A DNA stretch of 28,350 bases, taken from positions 1 through 28,350 of the forward strand of contig CAYTYX010000004.1 of the NCBI GenBank assembly GCA_964442325.1. Direction: 5' to 3'. Below the pieces are notes generated by a model. It did not search any database. It saw nothing but the letters and a program-made list of their open reading frames with translations, and had not been told where the DNA came from. This document shows positions 1 through 8,400 of this stretch, piece after piece (position 1 is the stretch's first letter; each line of letters opens with the position of its first letter). This DNA is from CAYTYX01 sp964442325 (lineage in GTDB: Bacteria > Patescibacteriota > Saccharimonadia > Saccharimonadales > UBA10212). The position numbers and the translations under genes are program-made.

Positions 1-2
1 AC

Positions 3-473
3 TTGCCGGGTTGGATAGTAGGCTCCGGTTTCGTAAGAAATAAGGTCTGGGACTACCTGCATGGTTACATAAGAGAAGGAGTTGATACGGCCGATATCGA
101 TTTAGTTTATTTCGACCTAAACGGTAACGACCAAGCAGCCGACGAACGGTTATCAAAAAAACTAAAAAAGCAGACCGGCATTAACTGGGAAATCGTTAAT
201 GAAGTATACGCACACAAATGGAACCATCAGCCCCCATACAAATCTGCCGAGGATGCAATTTCTCGATGGCCTGAGACTGCCACTGCAATCGGGGTGAAGC
301 TTACGGAAGGAAAATTGGAATTAATCTCGCCATATGGCATTGATGACCTTATTAATATGAAGCTTAGGCCTACTCCAGGATTTTTCGGGGGAATGGCAAG
401 GGTTAGAGAAAGAGCAGCAAAGAAAAAGTGGCTCGAGAAGTGGCCAAAACTATCGTTCGTGGAGGAAGCATAA
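3..473 (+). CDS. Nucleotidyltransferase-like protein (DUF925/NTP_transf_9), 5' partial
   Basis: The reading frame is open to the window edge, so the gene is cut at its 5' end; the TTG at 3-5 need not be the true start. The 156 visible residues match the DUF925 / NTP_transf_9 family: a GFVRNKVWDYLHG segment near the start, the acidic DIDLVYFD motif expected to bind metal, a WPETATAIGVKL block, then SPYGIDDLINMKLRP and a C-terminal WLEKWPKL. In this family the DxD motif belongs to a polymerase-beta-like nucleotidyltransferase fold, but the substrate is not known. The stop at 471-473 lies 2 nt before the Nudix start, so the two genes are probably co-transcribed. Family membership is seen in the motifs; biochemical activity is inference. 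Confidence 0.8.
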   Translation: MPGWIVGSGFVRNKVWDYLHGYIREGVDTADIDLVYFDLNGNDQAADERLSKKLKKQTGINWEIVNEVYAHKWNHQPPYKSAEDAISRWPETATAIGVKLTEGKLELISPYGIDDLINMKLRPTPGFFGGMARVRERAAKKKWLEKWPKLSFVEEA

Positions 474-475
474 AT

Positions 476-979
476 ATGGTCGGTAAGCAAAGCGTCGGAA
501 TTTTAGTTTACAGGCGAGCGGGCGACAGTGTCGAGGTATTCTTGGTTCATCCGGGCGGCCCATTTTGGGCCAAAAAAGATAAATGGGGCATTCCAAAAGG
601 CGAGCAAAAAGACGGAGAGGATTTACTGGAAGTGGCCAAACGTGAGTTTGCTGAAGAGGTCGGCTCGCCGGCTCCTAGCGGCGACTTAATTGACCTTGGC
701 GAAGTCAGACGTAGCGATGGCAAGATTGTTAAGGCTTGGGCGATCGAAGGCGATCTTGACTCAAAAAATATCAAAAGCAACTTAACCAAGCTTGAATGGC
801 CGCCTAAAAGTGGCAAGCAAATCGAAATTCCGGAAGTGGATAAGGCTCAGTGGATCAGGCTCGACGAAGCAATGGATAAAATACACGTCTATCAACAAGA
901 GTACATCGAGCGCCTGGCCACAGCCCTTAGTATAAAAATTCAACTGACCGTCCAGCCCGAGCAGCCATCGCTGTTTTAA
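476..979 (+). CDS. Nudix hydrolase (COG4119-type NTP pyrophosphohydrolase)
   Basis: This 167-residue protein carries a complete Nudix box, GEQKDGEDLLEVAKREFAEEVG, that fits GX5EX7REUXEEXG with all catalytic acids present. The N-terminal segment around YRRAGDSVEVFLVHPGGPFW and the WGIPKGE strand are characteristic of the COG4119 group of predicted NTP pyrophosphohydrolases, which hydrolyse nucleoside diphosphate-X bonds; the actual substrate cannot be read from sequence. I chose the ATG at 476 because GGAGG lies at 461-465 and the residues upstream in the frame (from an ATG at 428) overlap the preceding gene and add nothing conserved. The gene follows the nucleotidyltransferase-like gene by 2 nt and is followed by metG after 15 nt. 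Confidence 0.88.
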   Translation: MVGKQSVGILVYRRAGDSVEVFLVHPGGPFWAKKDKWGIPKGEQKDGEDLLEVAKREFAEEVGSPAPSGDLIDLGEVRRSDGKIVKAWAIEGDLDSKNIKSNLTKLEWPPKSGKQIEIPEVDKAQWIRLDEAMDKIHVYQQEYIERLATALSIKIQLTVQPEQPSLF

Positions 980-981
980 GT

Positions 982-987
982 TACAAT
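982..987 (+). promoter_or_regulatory. Putative -10 box of metG (TACAAT)
   Basis: TACAAT ends 7 nt before the metG ATG, so a start about 7 nt downstream would give a leaderless transcript. There is no recognisable -35 and no TG extension (AG instead of TG), so this is the weakest member of the series. It lies just after the Nudix stop. Confidence 0.4.
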
Positions 988-994
988 TAAGAAG

Positions 995-2443
995 ATGAGT
1001 AAGTTTTATGTAACCTCCGCGATTCCGTATGTCAACGGCGAGCCGCACCTTGGCCACGCCATGGAAATCGTGATGGCTGATGTGTTAGCGCGATACTGGC
1101 GGCAGCAAGGCGCTGATGTACTGTTTAGTTACGGTACCGACGAGCACGGTGGTAAAAACGCCGAAAAAGCCGCCGAAAAGAAGATGGAGCCACAAGCCTT
1201 TGTGGACCAGATGGCTAAAAAGTTTGAAGAACTTCTAAAAAGTTTAGAGGCTACCAACGATCGCTTTATCCGTACATCTGACCCAAACCACGCCAAGCGT
1301 TCCCAGGCAATTTGGAAAAAACTAGCGCCCTACATTTATAAAGCGCCCTACGTTGGCTGGTATTGTACCGGCGACGAAGAGTTTGTGCCCGAGCAAGTCG
1401 TCAAAGCCAATAACGGCGTTTGTCCGGACCACAATCGGCCATACGAAAAACTTCAAGAAGAAAACTACTTTTTTAAACTCAGCGCTTTTGCGCCCAAAAT
1501 CAAAGCCGCCATTGAATCAGATGAATTTAGGGTTGTTCCAGCTACGCGCAAAAACGAAATCCTAGGTTTGATTAAGTCCGGGCTAGAAGACGTTAGTATT
1601 AGTCGTCCTAGCAAAAAAATCCCCTGGGGAATTCCGGTGCCGGGCGACCCAGACCACACAATGTATGTTTGGTTTGAGGCGCTGCTTAATTACATCACAG
1701 TGCTGGGCTACCCGGAGCACGCCGACTTTAAAAAATTCTGGCCGGCCGATGTGCAGGTAATTGGCAAAGGCGTCTTGCGTTTTCACGCTGCCATTTGGCC
1801 GGGTATTTTAATGGGCCTTGGCCTGCCACTACCCAAAAGCCTGTATGTTCACGGCTACGTAACTATCGAAAAAGGTAAGATGAGTAAAACGCTAGGCAAT
1901 GTGGTCTCGCCCGATGAGGTGATTAAGCGCTACGGCCCCGAAACCTTTCGCTACTTTTTCCTACGCCATATCCCCAGCTACGACGACGGCGACTTTACCT
2001 GGGAGCGACTAGACGCAGCCTATAACGACGAGCTCGCCGACCAACTAGGCAACGCCGTCAGCCGGGTGGCGGCAATGATTACCAAATATCAAAATGGACT
2101 AATAGGCGATATGCCCGAGCCCGAGCACGATGTCCAGCAGTACCACGAAGCCATTGCGGCTTGCCGGTTTGATCGCGCACTGGAAGAAATTTGGGAACAA
2201 GTCAAAGGCCTCAATCAGTACATCGATGAGACCAAGCCGTGGCAAATGGCCAAAGTCAACGACCCTTCACACTTGCAGGAAGTACTGGCCTATATGGCTA
2301 CAAACTTGATTGAGATTGCCGCGATGCTATCACCGTTTTTGCCGGCTACGGCGGCTGCCATCCATCAAGCCTTTAACACCGGCACGCTTAAGCCGTTGCC
2401 CGGCTCACTTTTTCCAAAGGCCGAAAAATCTAAAAGGAAATAG
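995..2443 (+). CDS. metG: Methionyl-tRNA synthetase
   Basis: MetRS attaches methionine to tRNA-Met in the cytoplasm. Class I signatures are clear: the HIGH-type motif HLGH at residues 18-21 in PYVNGEPHLGHAMEI, and the KMSKS-type loop as KMSKT at about 296-300 followed by LGNVVSP. The connecting peptide has GWYCTGDEEF and a following C-PDH segment, then EENYFFKLS. The anticodon-binding helical domain includes DETKPWQMAK. At 482 residues it ends after that domain and lacks the C-terminal tRNA-binding/dimerisation extension seen in longer MetRS. There is no Shine-Dalgarno sequence, but a TACAAT box sits 7 nt upstream. tatD starts 2 nt after the stop, so the two are translationally linked. Confidence 0.97.
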   Translation: MSKFYVTSAIPYVNGEPHLGHAMEIVMADVLARYWRQQGADVLFSYGTDEHGGKNAEKAAEKKMEPQAFVDQMAKKFEELLKSLEATNDRFIRTSDPNHAKRSQAIWKKLAPYIYKAPYVGWYCTGDEEFVPEQVVKANNGVCPDHNRPYEKLQEENYFFKLSAFAPKIKAAIESDEFRVVPATRKNEILGLIKSGLEDVSISRPSKKIPWGIPVPGDPDHTMYVWFEALLNYITVLGYPEHADFKKFWPADVQVIGKGVLRFHAAIWPGILMGLGLPLPKSLYVHGYVTIEKGKMSKTLGNVVSPDEVIKRYGPETFRYFFLRHIPSYDDGDFTWERLDAAYNDELADQLGNAVSRVAAMITKYQNGLIGDMPEPEHDVQQYHEAIAACRFDRALEEIWEQVKGLNQYIDETKPWQMAKVNDPSHLQEVLAYMATNLIEIAAMLSPFLPATAAAIHQAFNTGTLKPLPGSLFPKAEKSKRK

Positions 2444-2445
2444 TT

Positions 2446-3213
2446 ATGGAATTTGTTGACACTCACTGTCACTTGCAGTTTGATGCTTTTAAATCTCGCG
2501 AGGACGAAATTTTAGCCGCGGCTTCACGCGCTGGCGTCAAAAAAATAATTTGCGTAGGCACCAATTTGGCTGATTCAGCGGTAGCTGCCGATTTAGCAAA
2601 GAATAAAAAAGACGTCTGGGCTTCGGCCGGCGTGCACCCGCACGAGGCAACGGCTTTTTTGGCCGACCCCAACGCCCCTAAAAAACTTAAAGAACTCTTG
2701 GCCAAGCCGCGAGTAGTAGCAATTGGTGAAGTCGGCCTGGATTTTTACCGCACTGTCAGCGCCGAGGCCAAGCAGGAGCAAGCTCTGCGAGCTCAAATTG
2801 AAGTTGGGGTTAAATCTGGCTTGCCGTTTATTTTCCACGTCCGTGACGCCTGGGCCGACTTTTGGCGGATTTTGGCTGATTATAAAGTTGCCGCTGGTGT
2901 AATTCACAGTTTTAGCGCCGGTCCAAAACAGCTGGAGCAAATTTTATCACGCGGTTTTTACGTGGGCTTAAACGGCATTATGACTTTTAGCCGCGACGAA
3001 ACCCAGCTGGCGGCCGCCAAAGCCGTACCGCTAAATAGATTACTTCTGGAAACCGATGCGCCGTTTTTAACGCCGGCGCCAAATCGTGACGAACTTTGTG
3101 AGCCCAAGCATACACGGGTTACAGCCGAGTTTTTAGCAAAACTGCGCGAGGAATCACTCGCCGAACTAGCCGCCGCCACAACCACAAATGCCACTAAATT
3201 ATTTGGATTATGA
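2446..3213 (+). CDS. tatD: TatD family metal-dependent hydrolase (DNase)
   Basis: A TIM-barrel metallohydrolase of the TatD family, whose members are 3'-5' exonucleases active on DNA. The N-terminal metal-binding HxH is in VDTHCHLQFD, followed by SAGVHPHEA, the conserved AIGEVGLDFYR with its metal-binding Glu, FHVRDAW, VIHSFSAG and the terminal LLETDAPFLTP. The 255-residue length is normal for the family. An AGGA lies about 10 nt before the ATG. The ATG of the following cysteine desulfurase overlaps its TGA (ATGA). Pairing of tatD with metG is common in bacteria and has no proven functional meaning. Confidence 0.95.
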   Translation: MEFVDTHCHLQFDAFKSREDEILAAASRAGVKKIICVGTNLADSAVAADLAKNKKDVWASAGVHPHEATAFLADPNAPKKLKELLAKPRVVAIGEVGLDFYRTVSAEAKQEQALRAQIEVGVKSGLPFIFHVRDAWADFWRILADYKVAAGVIHSFSAGPKQLEQILSRGFYVGLNGIMTFSRDETQLAAAKAVPLNRLLLETDAPFLTPAPNRDELCEPKHTRVTAEFLAKLREESLAELAAATTTNATKLFGL

Positions 3214-4349
3214 AATCGATTTACTTAGACTACGCAGCTGCTACACCGCTTGATCCAGAGGTACTGGTGGCGATGCAGCCGTATTTTTCTGAGGATTTTT
3301 ATAATCCTTCAGCCACTTATTTAAGTGGCATAAAAGTAAAAAAGCACCTAAATCAGGCGCGCGCCAAGATTGCGATGTGGTTGGGTGATCGCCCGTTTGA
3401 AATTTTCTTTACAGCTGGTGCTACCGAGGCTAACAACTTAGCCATACAAGGCGTAATGCGTCAGTTCCCTAGCGGCGAAGTGCTAGTTAGCGCCATCGAG
3501 CACGAATCGGTCCTGGCACCAGCTCAGCTTTTTAATTGTAAAATCATCCCAGTTACTAAAGACGGTGTAGTAGACGTTGCCCAGCTAAAAAAACTTATTT
3601 CTCCAAAAACGGTTTTGGTGAGTGTGATGATGGTCAATAACGAACTCGGCACCACTCAACCAATCAAAGAAATCTCGGTTCTAATAAAAGAAGTCCGTGG
3701 CGAAAGAGCTAAATCCTCGAATGAAATGCCGCTTTATCTTCACACCGATGCCGCCCAAGCCGGCAATTTATTTGACCTTCATACCCGTCGGCTGGGTGTA
3801 GATTTAATGAGCCTCAATGGCGGCAAAATCTATGGCCCAAAACAAAGCGGAGCGTTGTTTGTGGGTAGCGAAGTACAGATTAAGTCAATAATTGTTGGCG
3901 GCGGGCAAGAAGGAAATTTGCGTAGTGGCACCGAAAACGTAGCTGGTGCAATCGGATTATCTAATGCGCTAGATCTGGCGCAAAAGGGCCATGCAAAAGA
4001 ATATAAAAGACTCGAGCAACTTAGGGCTGCATTTACGAGTGAGCTAGAAAAGTCCATCCCGGCTGCTAAAATCAATTTCTCTAAAAAACATCAATCCCCG
4101 CACCTAATAAGCGTGACTTTTCCGGGAACAGATAATGAGCGACTGATGATGGAGTTGGATGAGGCTGGAATCCAAGTAGCCGTAGGCAGCGCATGCAGCG
4201 CCAGTAGCGATGAGCCTTCGCATGTTTTAAAGGCTATTGGCCTAAGCGATGCAGCCGCCCGCTCAACTCTGCGCTTCAGTTTTGGTCGCCAAACATCAGC
4301 CGCCGACATTACCAAAACCATAGCTATCCTCAAGAAACTCGTTAATTAA
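3210..4349 (+). CDS. Cysteine desulfurase (NifS/IscS family)
   Basis: A PLP-dependent enzyme that takes sulfur from cysteine as a persulfide. Visible features are the start YLDYAAATPLDPEV, TAGATEANNLAIQ, a PLP-stacking His in IEHES (about 98), the cofactor Asp in LHTDAAQ (about 180), the Schiff-base Lys at about 206 in LNGGKIYGPK, LRSGTENVAG, and the catalytic Cys at about 329 in VGSACSASSDEPSH. The residue before the Lys, usually His, is Gly here. No IscU or SUF scaffold gene is in the window, while the sulfur-using tRNA enzyme MnmA is two genes downstream, so I infer that its main client here is tRNA 2-thiolation. Its start overlaps the tatD stop by ATGA. Confidence 0.93.
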   Translation: MKSIYLDYAAATPLDPEVLVAMQPYFSEDFYNPSATYLSGIKVKKHLNQARAKIAMWLGDRPFEIFFTAGATEANNLAIQGVMRQFPSGEVLVSAIEHESVLAPAQLFNCKIIPVTKDGVVDVAQLKKLISPKTVLVSVMMVNNELGTTQPIKEISVLIKEVRGERAKSSNEMPLYLHTDAAQAGNLFDLHTRRLGVDLMSLNGGKIYGPKQSGALFVGSEVQIKSIIVGGGQEGNLRSGTENVAGAIGLSNALDLAQKGHAKEYKRLEQLRAAFTSELEKSIPAAKINFSKKHQSPHLISVTFPGTDNERLMMELDEAGIQVAVGSACSASSDEPSHVLKAIGLSDAAARSTLRFSFGRQTSAADITKTIAILKKLVN

Positions 4350-4353
4350 ATCA

Positions 4354-4851
4354 ATGAAAATCCCAAAAGAACTTATAAATGAACTAACACGACGAGGGCA
4401 AATGGATCAGTCTGCTAGGTTGGCGTGGGAAAAAGATTTTGAAAATGAAGGCCTAAGAGACCGGGTTCGTAAAGTAGATGCCGACAACACAGTTTTCCTA
4501 AAGAAGCTTATTGCCGAATACGGCTGGCCAAAAATAAGTATAGTAGGCAAAGATGTCGCCTTGGAAGCTTGGTATATTGCCCAGCACACTCCAGATAAAG
4601 ATTTTTTGAAAGAGTGCCTAAAATTAATGCAGCAAAATCCAAACGAGGTCGAAGCTTTTAACTTAGCCAGAACCATAGATCGCATACGTCTAGGTGATGG
4701 ATTGCCACAGTACTACGGTACACATTTTATCCAAAGCAGTGATGGTAAGTGGGTCCCCCAGCCAATTGAGGATGAGGATAACGTTGATGAACGTCGAGCC
4801 AAGATTGGCCAACCATCGATGGAAGAAAAGCTTAAAGAATATAACGGATGA
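4354..4851 (+). CDS. DUF6624 family protein of unknown function
   Basis: A 165-residue soluble protein. The pattern matches DUF6624: a variable helical N-terminus, then RKVDADNTVFLKKLIAEYGWPK, a short SIVGKDVALEAWYIAQHTPD block, LARTIDRIRLGDGLPQYYGT, and a C-terminal PQPIEDEDNVDERRAKIGQPSM segment. No catalytic activity is established for the family. It lies 4 nt after the cysteine desulfurase stop and its own stop overlaps the mnmA start (ATGA), so it is embedded in an operon for tRNA sulfur modification. That position suggests, but does not show, a related role. Confidence 0.75.
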   Translation: MKIPKELINELTRRGQMDQSARLAWEKDFENEGLRDRVRKVDADNTVFLKKLIAEYGWPKISIVGKDVALEAWYIAQHTPDKDFLKECLKLMQQNPNEVEAFNLARTIDRIRLGDGLPQYYGTHFIQSSDGKWVPQPIEDEDNVDERRAKIGQPSMEEKLKEYNG

Positions 4852-5888
4852 AGAAAGTTTTTGTCGGACTTTCTGGCGGGGTGGACAGCTCCGTGGCTGC
4901 GGCTCTTTTGAAAGAGCAGGGCTACGATGTTACTGGTGTATATATGAAAAATTGGAGCCAGGATTTGCCCGGCTTCCCATGTCCGTGGAAAGATGATTTT
5001 CGAGACGCTAAGCGTGTGGCTGTGCAACTTGGTATAGATTTTAAAGTTTACGATTTCGAAAAGCAGTACCGCGACAAAGTGGTCGAGTATATGCTGGATG
5101 GCTTCCGAGCTGGCATAACGCCCAACCCGGATATTATGTGCAACCAGGAAATTAAGTTTAAATTATTTTTAGATACAGCTTTGGCCGATGGGGCGGATTT
5201 TGTTGCCACGGGCCACTATGCCAAAATCAAGGATGGCCAGCTATTTAAAGCCAAAGACCCAGCCAAAGACCAAACCTATTTTTTATACCGGGTAACAAAA
5301 GAGGCCCTTCAAAAGACTATTTTCCCACTTGGTGATTTAACCAAACCACAAGTTAGAGAGCTAGCAGCTAAACATAACCTAGTGACGGCCGATAAAAAAG
5401 AAAGCATGGGCATATGTTTTATTGGCAAGGTCGGTATCAAGGAATTTCTGCAACAGTATATCGATAAAAAATCGGGCGATATCATAAGTCAAGCCGGCGA
5501 GGTGGTTGGCCAACACGACGGCGCGATTTTTTATACGATTGGCCAACGTCACGGTCTAGAAGTTGGCGGCGGCCTCCCTTATTACGTCACTGGCAAAAAT
5601 ATGAAAAAGAACGAAGTTTACGTAACCACCGATGTGCAAGATGAAAAGCTGTGGAGTAATCAAATCAAATTTACATCCGCCCACTGGATCGATGGTGAGC
5701 CAAGGCCGAGCCAAAAACTCGAAGTCCGCATTCGCCACTTAGCCAAACTTATACCCGTCAAAACACTTACTAAAAATAAAGACGGATGGCTGGCCGAACT
5801 TGACGAAGAGGTTCGCGCTCTAACCCCCGGCCAATCCGCTGTTTTTTATTCCGGCGACGAATGCCTAGGCGGCGGCATTGTGGTTTAA
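4848..5888 (+). CDS. mnmA: tRNA-specific 2-thiouridylase MnmA
   Basis: MnmA activates U34 of tRNA-Lys, -Glu and -Gln with ATP and inserts sulfur to make 2-thiouridine. The N-terminal PP-loop is GLSGGVDSS (residues 7-15). Catalytic Cys98 lies in PNPDIMCNQEIKF and the second Cys190 in ESMGICFIG, the pair needed for persulfide transfer. ATGHYAKI, QTYFLYRV and YTIGQRHGLEVGG are family signatures, and the C-terminal beta domain ends in PGQSAVFYSGDECLGGG. The length of 346 residues is normal. Its ATG overlaps the upstream stop, and the cysteine desulfurase two genes upstream is the likely sulfur donor. Confidence 0.97.
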   Translation: MKKVFVGLSGGVDSSVAAALLKEQGYDVTGVYMKNWSQDLPGFPCPWKDDFRDAKRVAVQLGIDFKVYDFEKQYRDKVVEYMLDGFRAGITPNPDIMCNQEIKFKLFLDTALADGADFVATGHYAKIKDGQLFKAKDPAKDQTYFLYRVTKEALQKTIFPLGDLTKPQVRELAAKHNLVTADKKESMGICFIGKVGIKEFLQQYIDKKSGDIISQAGEVVGQHDGAIFYTIGQRHGLEVGGGLPYYVTGKNMKKNEVYVTTDVQDEKLWSNQIKFTSAHWIDGEPRPSQKLEVRIRHLAKLIPVKTLTKNKDGWLAELDEEVRALTPGQSAVFYSGDECLGGGIVV

Positions 5889-5903
5889 ATACTAATCTAC
5901 CTC

Positions 5904-5912
5904 TGTTACAAT
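5904..5912 (+). promoter_or_regulatory. Extended -10 promoter of alaS (TGTTACAAT)
   Basis: TG-T-TACAAT is an extended -10 element ending 7 nt before the alaS ATG. A transcription start about 7 nt downstream falls on the start codon, predicting a leaderless mRNA. No Shine-Dalgarno sequence is present. Confidence 0.6.
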
Positions 5913-5919
5913 TAGGCCA

Positions 5920-7761
5920 ATGACAGCGCAAGAAATCAGGCAAAAATATCTAGAGTTTTTTAAGGCACGCGGGCATAAAGTTATCCCCCGAGCGCTTTTA
6001 GTGCCGCAAGATGACCCAACCACGCTCTTTACCGGCAGCGGCATGCAGCCGCTAGTGCCATATTTACTAGGCCAAAAACATCCCGATGGCGATAAGTTAG
6101 TAGACAGCCAAACCTGCTTCCGCGCCGAGGATATGGACCAAGTTGGCGACAACCGCCACACCACTTTTTTTGAGATGCTGGGTAACTGGAGCCTTGGCGA
6201 TTATTTTAAAAAAGAGCAGCTCGAATGGTTCTGGGAATTTCTAACCAAAGAACTCAAACTCGACCCACAAAAACTTTGGGTGAGCTGTTTTGAGGGCGAT
6301 ACCAAAACCGGCGTGCCAAAAGACGAGGAATCAGCTAAGATTTGGCGCGAGCTTGGTGTACCCGATGAGCGAATCGTTTTTTATGGAGCTGAGCACAACT
6401 GGTGGAGTCGCGAAGGTGCGCCGGCCAATATGCGCGAGGGTGAACCGGGCGGTCCGGACAGCGAAGTATATTATGAATTTACCCAAGTCGAACACAACAA
6501 AAAATACGGCGAATATTGCCACCCAGCCTGCGGCTGTGGCCGATTTACAGAAATCGGCAACTCCGTCTTTATGACTTATAAAAAAGTTGGCGACAAGTTC
6601 GAACCACTACCTAAACCGAACGTAGATTTTGGCGGCGGGTTGGAGCGTATTGCCGCGGCCGTTAATAATGACCCGGATATGTTTAAAATCAGTTTGATTC
6701 TGCCGATTCTAGACGAACTCGAAATTATTTCCGACAAGAATTATAACGATAACAAAGAAAGCATGCGCGTGATTGCCGACCACATGCGCGCCGCGGTTTG
6801 GCTGGCAGTAGATGGTGTTGTGCCAAGCAATAAACAACAAGGCTACGTACTACGCCGACTGCTGCGTCGCGCCATCCGCTACGCGTTCGATTTAGGAATT
6901 GAGCAAGATTTGTGCGAAAAAATCGCGCCGATAATCATCGAAATTTATAAACCCGACTTTCCAAAAGTTAGCGAACATGAAAAAGCAGTGCTGGAAATTT
7001 TTGACCGTGAGGAAAAGCTATTCCGCCAAACTTTGCGTCATGGTTTGCGTGTGTTTGAAAAAATTGTACAGACATCTACTTTGGGTGATGAAGATAAATT
7101 TAGGCATGATGTTGAAAGAAGGCTGTCTGGGCAAATGATCTTCAAGCTATACGATACCTTTGGATTCCCGGTTGAGCTTTCGAAAGAAGAGGCACTCAAG
7201 CAAGGTATTGTAATCGCTAATGATGCAGATGTTCAATTTGAGAAGTTAATGCGAGAACAACGCCAAAAAAGTCAAACAGCCAGCCAAGGAATGTTCAAGG
7301 GCGGCCTGGCGGATAGTTCAGAAGAAACCACTAAACTCCATACTGCTACGCATTTGATGTACCAAGCTCTCAAAAATATTTTGGGCAAACACGTCGTCCA
7401 GCGCGGCAGCAACATCACACCGGAACGCATTCGCTTTGACTTTAGCAATCCAGAAAAGGTGACACCCGAGCAAATTGCCGAGGTAGAAAAAATCGTCAAT
7501 CAAAAAATTGCCGAGGATTTGCCAGTCACTTTGGAAGAAATGCCAACCGAGCAAGCGCTTAAAGAGGCCAGTGGCGCTTTTGGCGACAAATACGGCGACA
7601 AAGTAAAAGTCTATACAATCGGTGACTTTAGCAAAGAAATTTGCGGTGGCCCGCATGTTGAACACACCGGCCAAATTGGTGAAGGTGGCAAAAAGTTCAA
7701 AATTGTTAAAGAAGAATCCAGTTCTGCTGGCGTTCGCCGCATCAAAGCCGTTTTGCAATAA
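5920..7761 (+). CDS. alaS: Alanyl-tRNA synthetase lacking the C-Ala domain
   Basis: A class II synthetase that charges tRNA-Ala. Motif 1 and 2 regions are visible (LFTGSGMQPLVPYLLGQ and FFEMLGNWSLGDYFK), as is motif 3-like VDFGGGLERIAA. The helical tRNA-recognition domain follows with MRVIADHMRAAVWLAVDG and GYVLRRLLRRAIRYA. The editing domain is intact: HTATH at 474-478 and CGGPH at 575-579 supply the zinc-binding residues that clear Ser- and Gly-tRNA-Ala. The protein stops at 613 residues right after the editing domain (SSSAGVRRIKAVL). Classical bacterial AlaRS is about 870 residues and ends with an oligomerisation C-Ala domain, which is missing. The stop coincides with the end of an oppositely oriented terminator. 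Confidence 0.96.
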   Translation: MTAQEIRQKYLEFFKARGHKVIPRALLVPQDDPTTLFTGSGMQPLVPYLLGQKHPDGDKLVDSQTCFRAEDMDQVGDNRHTTFFEMLGNWSLGDYFKKEQLEWFWEFLTKELKLDPQKLWVSCFEGDTKTGVPKDEESAKIWRELGVPDERIVFYGAEHNWWSREGAPANMREGEPGGPDSEVYYEFTQVEHNKKYGEYCHPACGCGRFTEIGNSVFMTYKKVGDKFEPLPKPNVDFGGGLERIAAAVNNDPDMFKISLILPILDELEIISDKNYNDNKESMRVIADHMRAAVWLAVDGVVPSNKQQGYVLRRLLRRAIRYAFDLGIEQDLCEKIAPIIIEIYKPDFPKVSEHEKAVLEIFDREEKLFRQTLRHGLRVFEKIVQTSTLGDEDKFRHDVERRLSGQMIFKLYDTFGFPVELSKEEALKQGIVIANDADVQFEKLMREQRQKSQTASQGMFKGGLADSSEETTKLHTATHLMYQALKNILGKHVVQRGSNITPERIRFDFSNPEKVTPEQIAEVEKIVNQKIAEDLPVTLEEMPTEQALKEASGAFGDKYGDKVKVYTIGDFSKEICGGPHVEHTGQIGEGGKKFKIVKEESSSAGVRRIKAVLQ

Positions 7762-7779
7762 AAAAGACCCAAATGGGTC
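7760..7779 (-). terminator. Rho-independent terminator of the minus-strand RNA
   Basis: On the minus strand GACCC-ATTT-GGGTC forms a 5-bp hairpin followed immediately by six T residues. On the plus strand the hairpin is preceded, not followed, by the homopolymer, so it is oriented to stop minus-strand transcription and not alaS. It ends exactly at the alaS stop codon. Confidence 0.8.
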
Positions 7780-8340
7780 ACCTCAAAAAGAAATTGTGAT
7801 CGGCGGGCGGGGGCTGTTCGCCCCCGCTCTCGCCGAGTTGTACCCCAGTACTGAGCTGGGGAGGTGGCGCGGGATCTGAAGCCGCGCGGGTAGTTGCATT
7901 TTCCGGAGGGGAAGCCTAGGCGTTGTTCAGCCTACCTTCCAGCTGCCGGTTTTTGGAGGGACTTGCTCTGTTTCGATGCACGCAATCAGGAGTTCCGTAC
8001 GGCGCCTTGTCATCGGCACCTTGCCGAGTAGGCATTGCTGCCTTGGTGCTTTCTCGAAGTCAGCGACCTCAGCGACTACCGCTGCTCCCAAACGTGCTTT
8101 CGCACTCCTGTTCCTTTCGCGGATTGGCAACGACACTTGCGAGCTTTTGCTGGACTTTTTGGGCGGAACTTCGAGGCTTTCTCGCCGCCCGTTTAGCTAT
8201 TGGAGTTTTATCTTTTCAATAAGTCTCAATATAGCTTCTGTAGCTTTTACCAGCTTTGCCAGAAAAGACGGGCGGCCTATGACGGCTCACTCGCCTTGAT
8301 GTCGACACTCGTCACCCGATTGGGCCGTACTAGGTCGTAC

Positions 8341-8400
8341 TCACCTCCTCTTTGTCGATGACAAGCGACAGACAATATTTATATATCTGCCATTTGCCAT
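8341..8400 (-). CDS. Possible 19-codon leader peptide within the structured RNA
   Basis: ATG to TGA encodes MANGRYINIVCRLSSTKRR. A weak GGAAG lies 13 nt upstream. The stop codon is the last three bases of AGGAGGTGA, a perfect Shine-Dalgarno match, and the frame spans the 7-bp helix 8398-8404/8354-8360. No ATG/GTG/TTG with a real frame follows the Shine-Dalgarno at normal spacing, so either this is chance or it is a regulatory short frame inside the RNA. Low confidence as a gene. Confidence 0.2.
   Translation of the reverse strand: MANGRYINIVCRLSSTKRR

Noticed and set aside
428..475. N-terminal extension of the Nudix protein from the ATG at 428
   Set aside because: It overlaps the upstream gene; the ATG at 476 has a GGAGG at proper spacing and matches the family's usual N-terminus.
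7318..7758. 146-codon antisense frame in the 3' part of alaS
   Set aside because: It mirrors the conserved AlaRS editing domain and shows Phe/Asn-rich antisense composition.
7927..8136. 69-codon minus-strand frame with GTG start inside the structured RNA region
   Set aside because: No ribosome-binding site, no recognised family, and its codons run through GNRA hairpins and long-range pairing arms. The frame upstream is closed by TAG.
7923..8299. Two overlapping plus-strand frames in the alaS-ftsA gap
   Set aside because: They are antisense to the predicted RNA, have Cys/Ser/Leu-rich composition unlike neighbours, and have no start signals.
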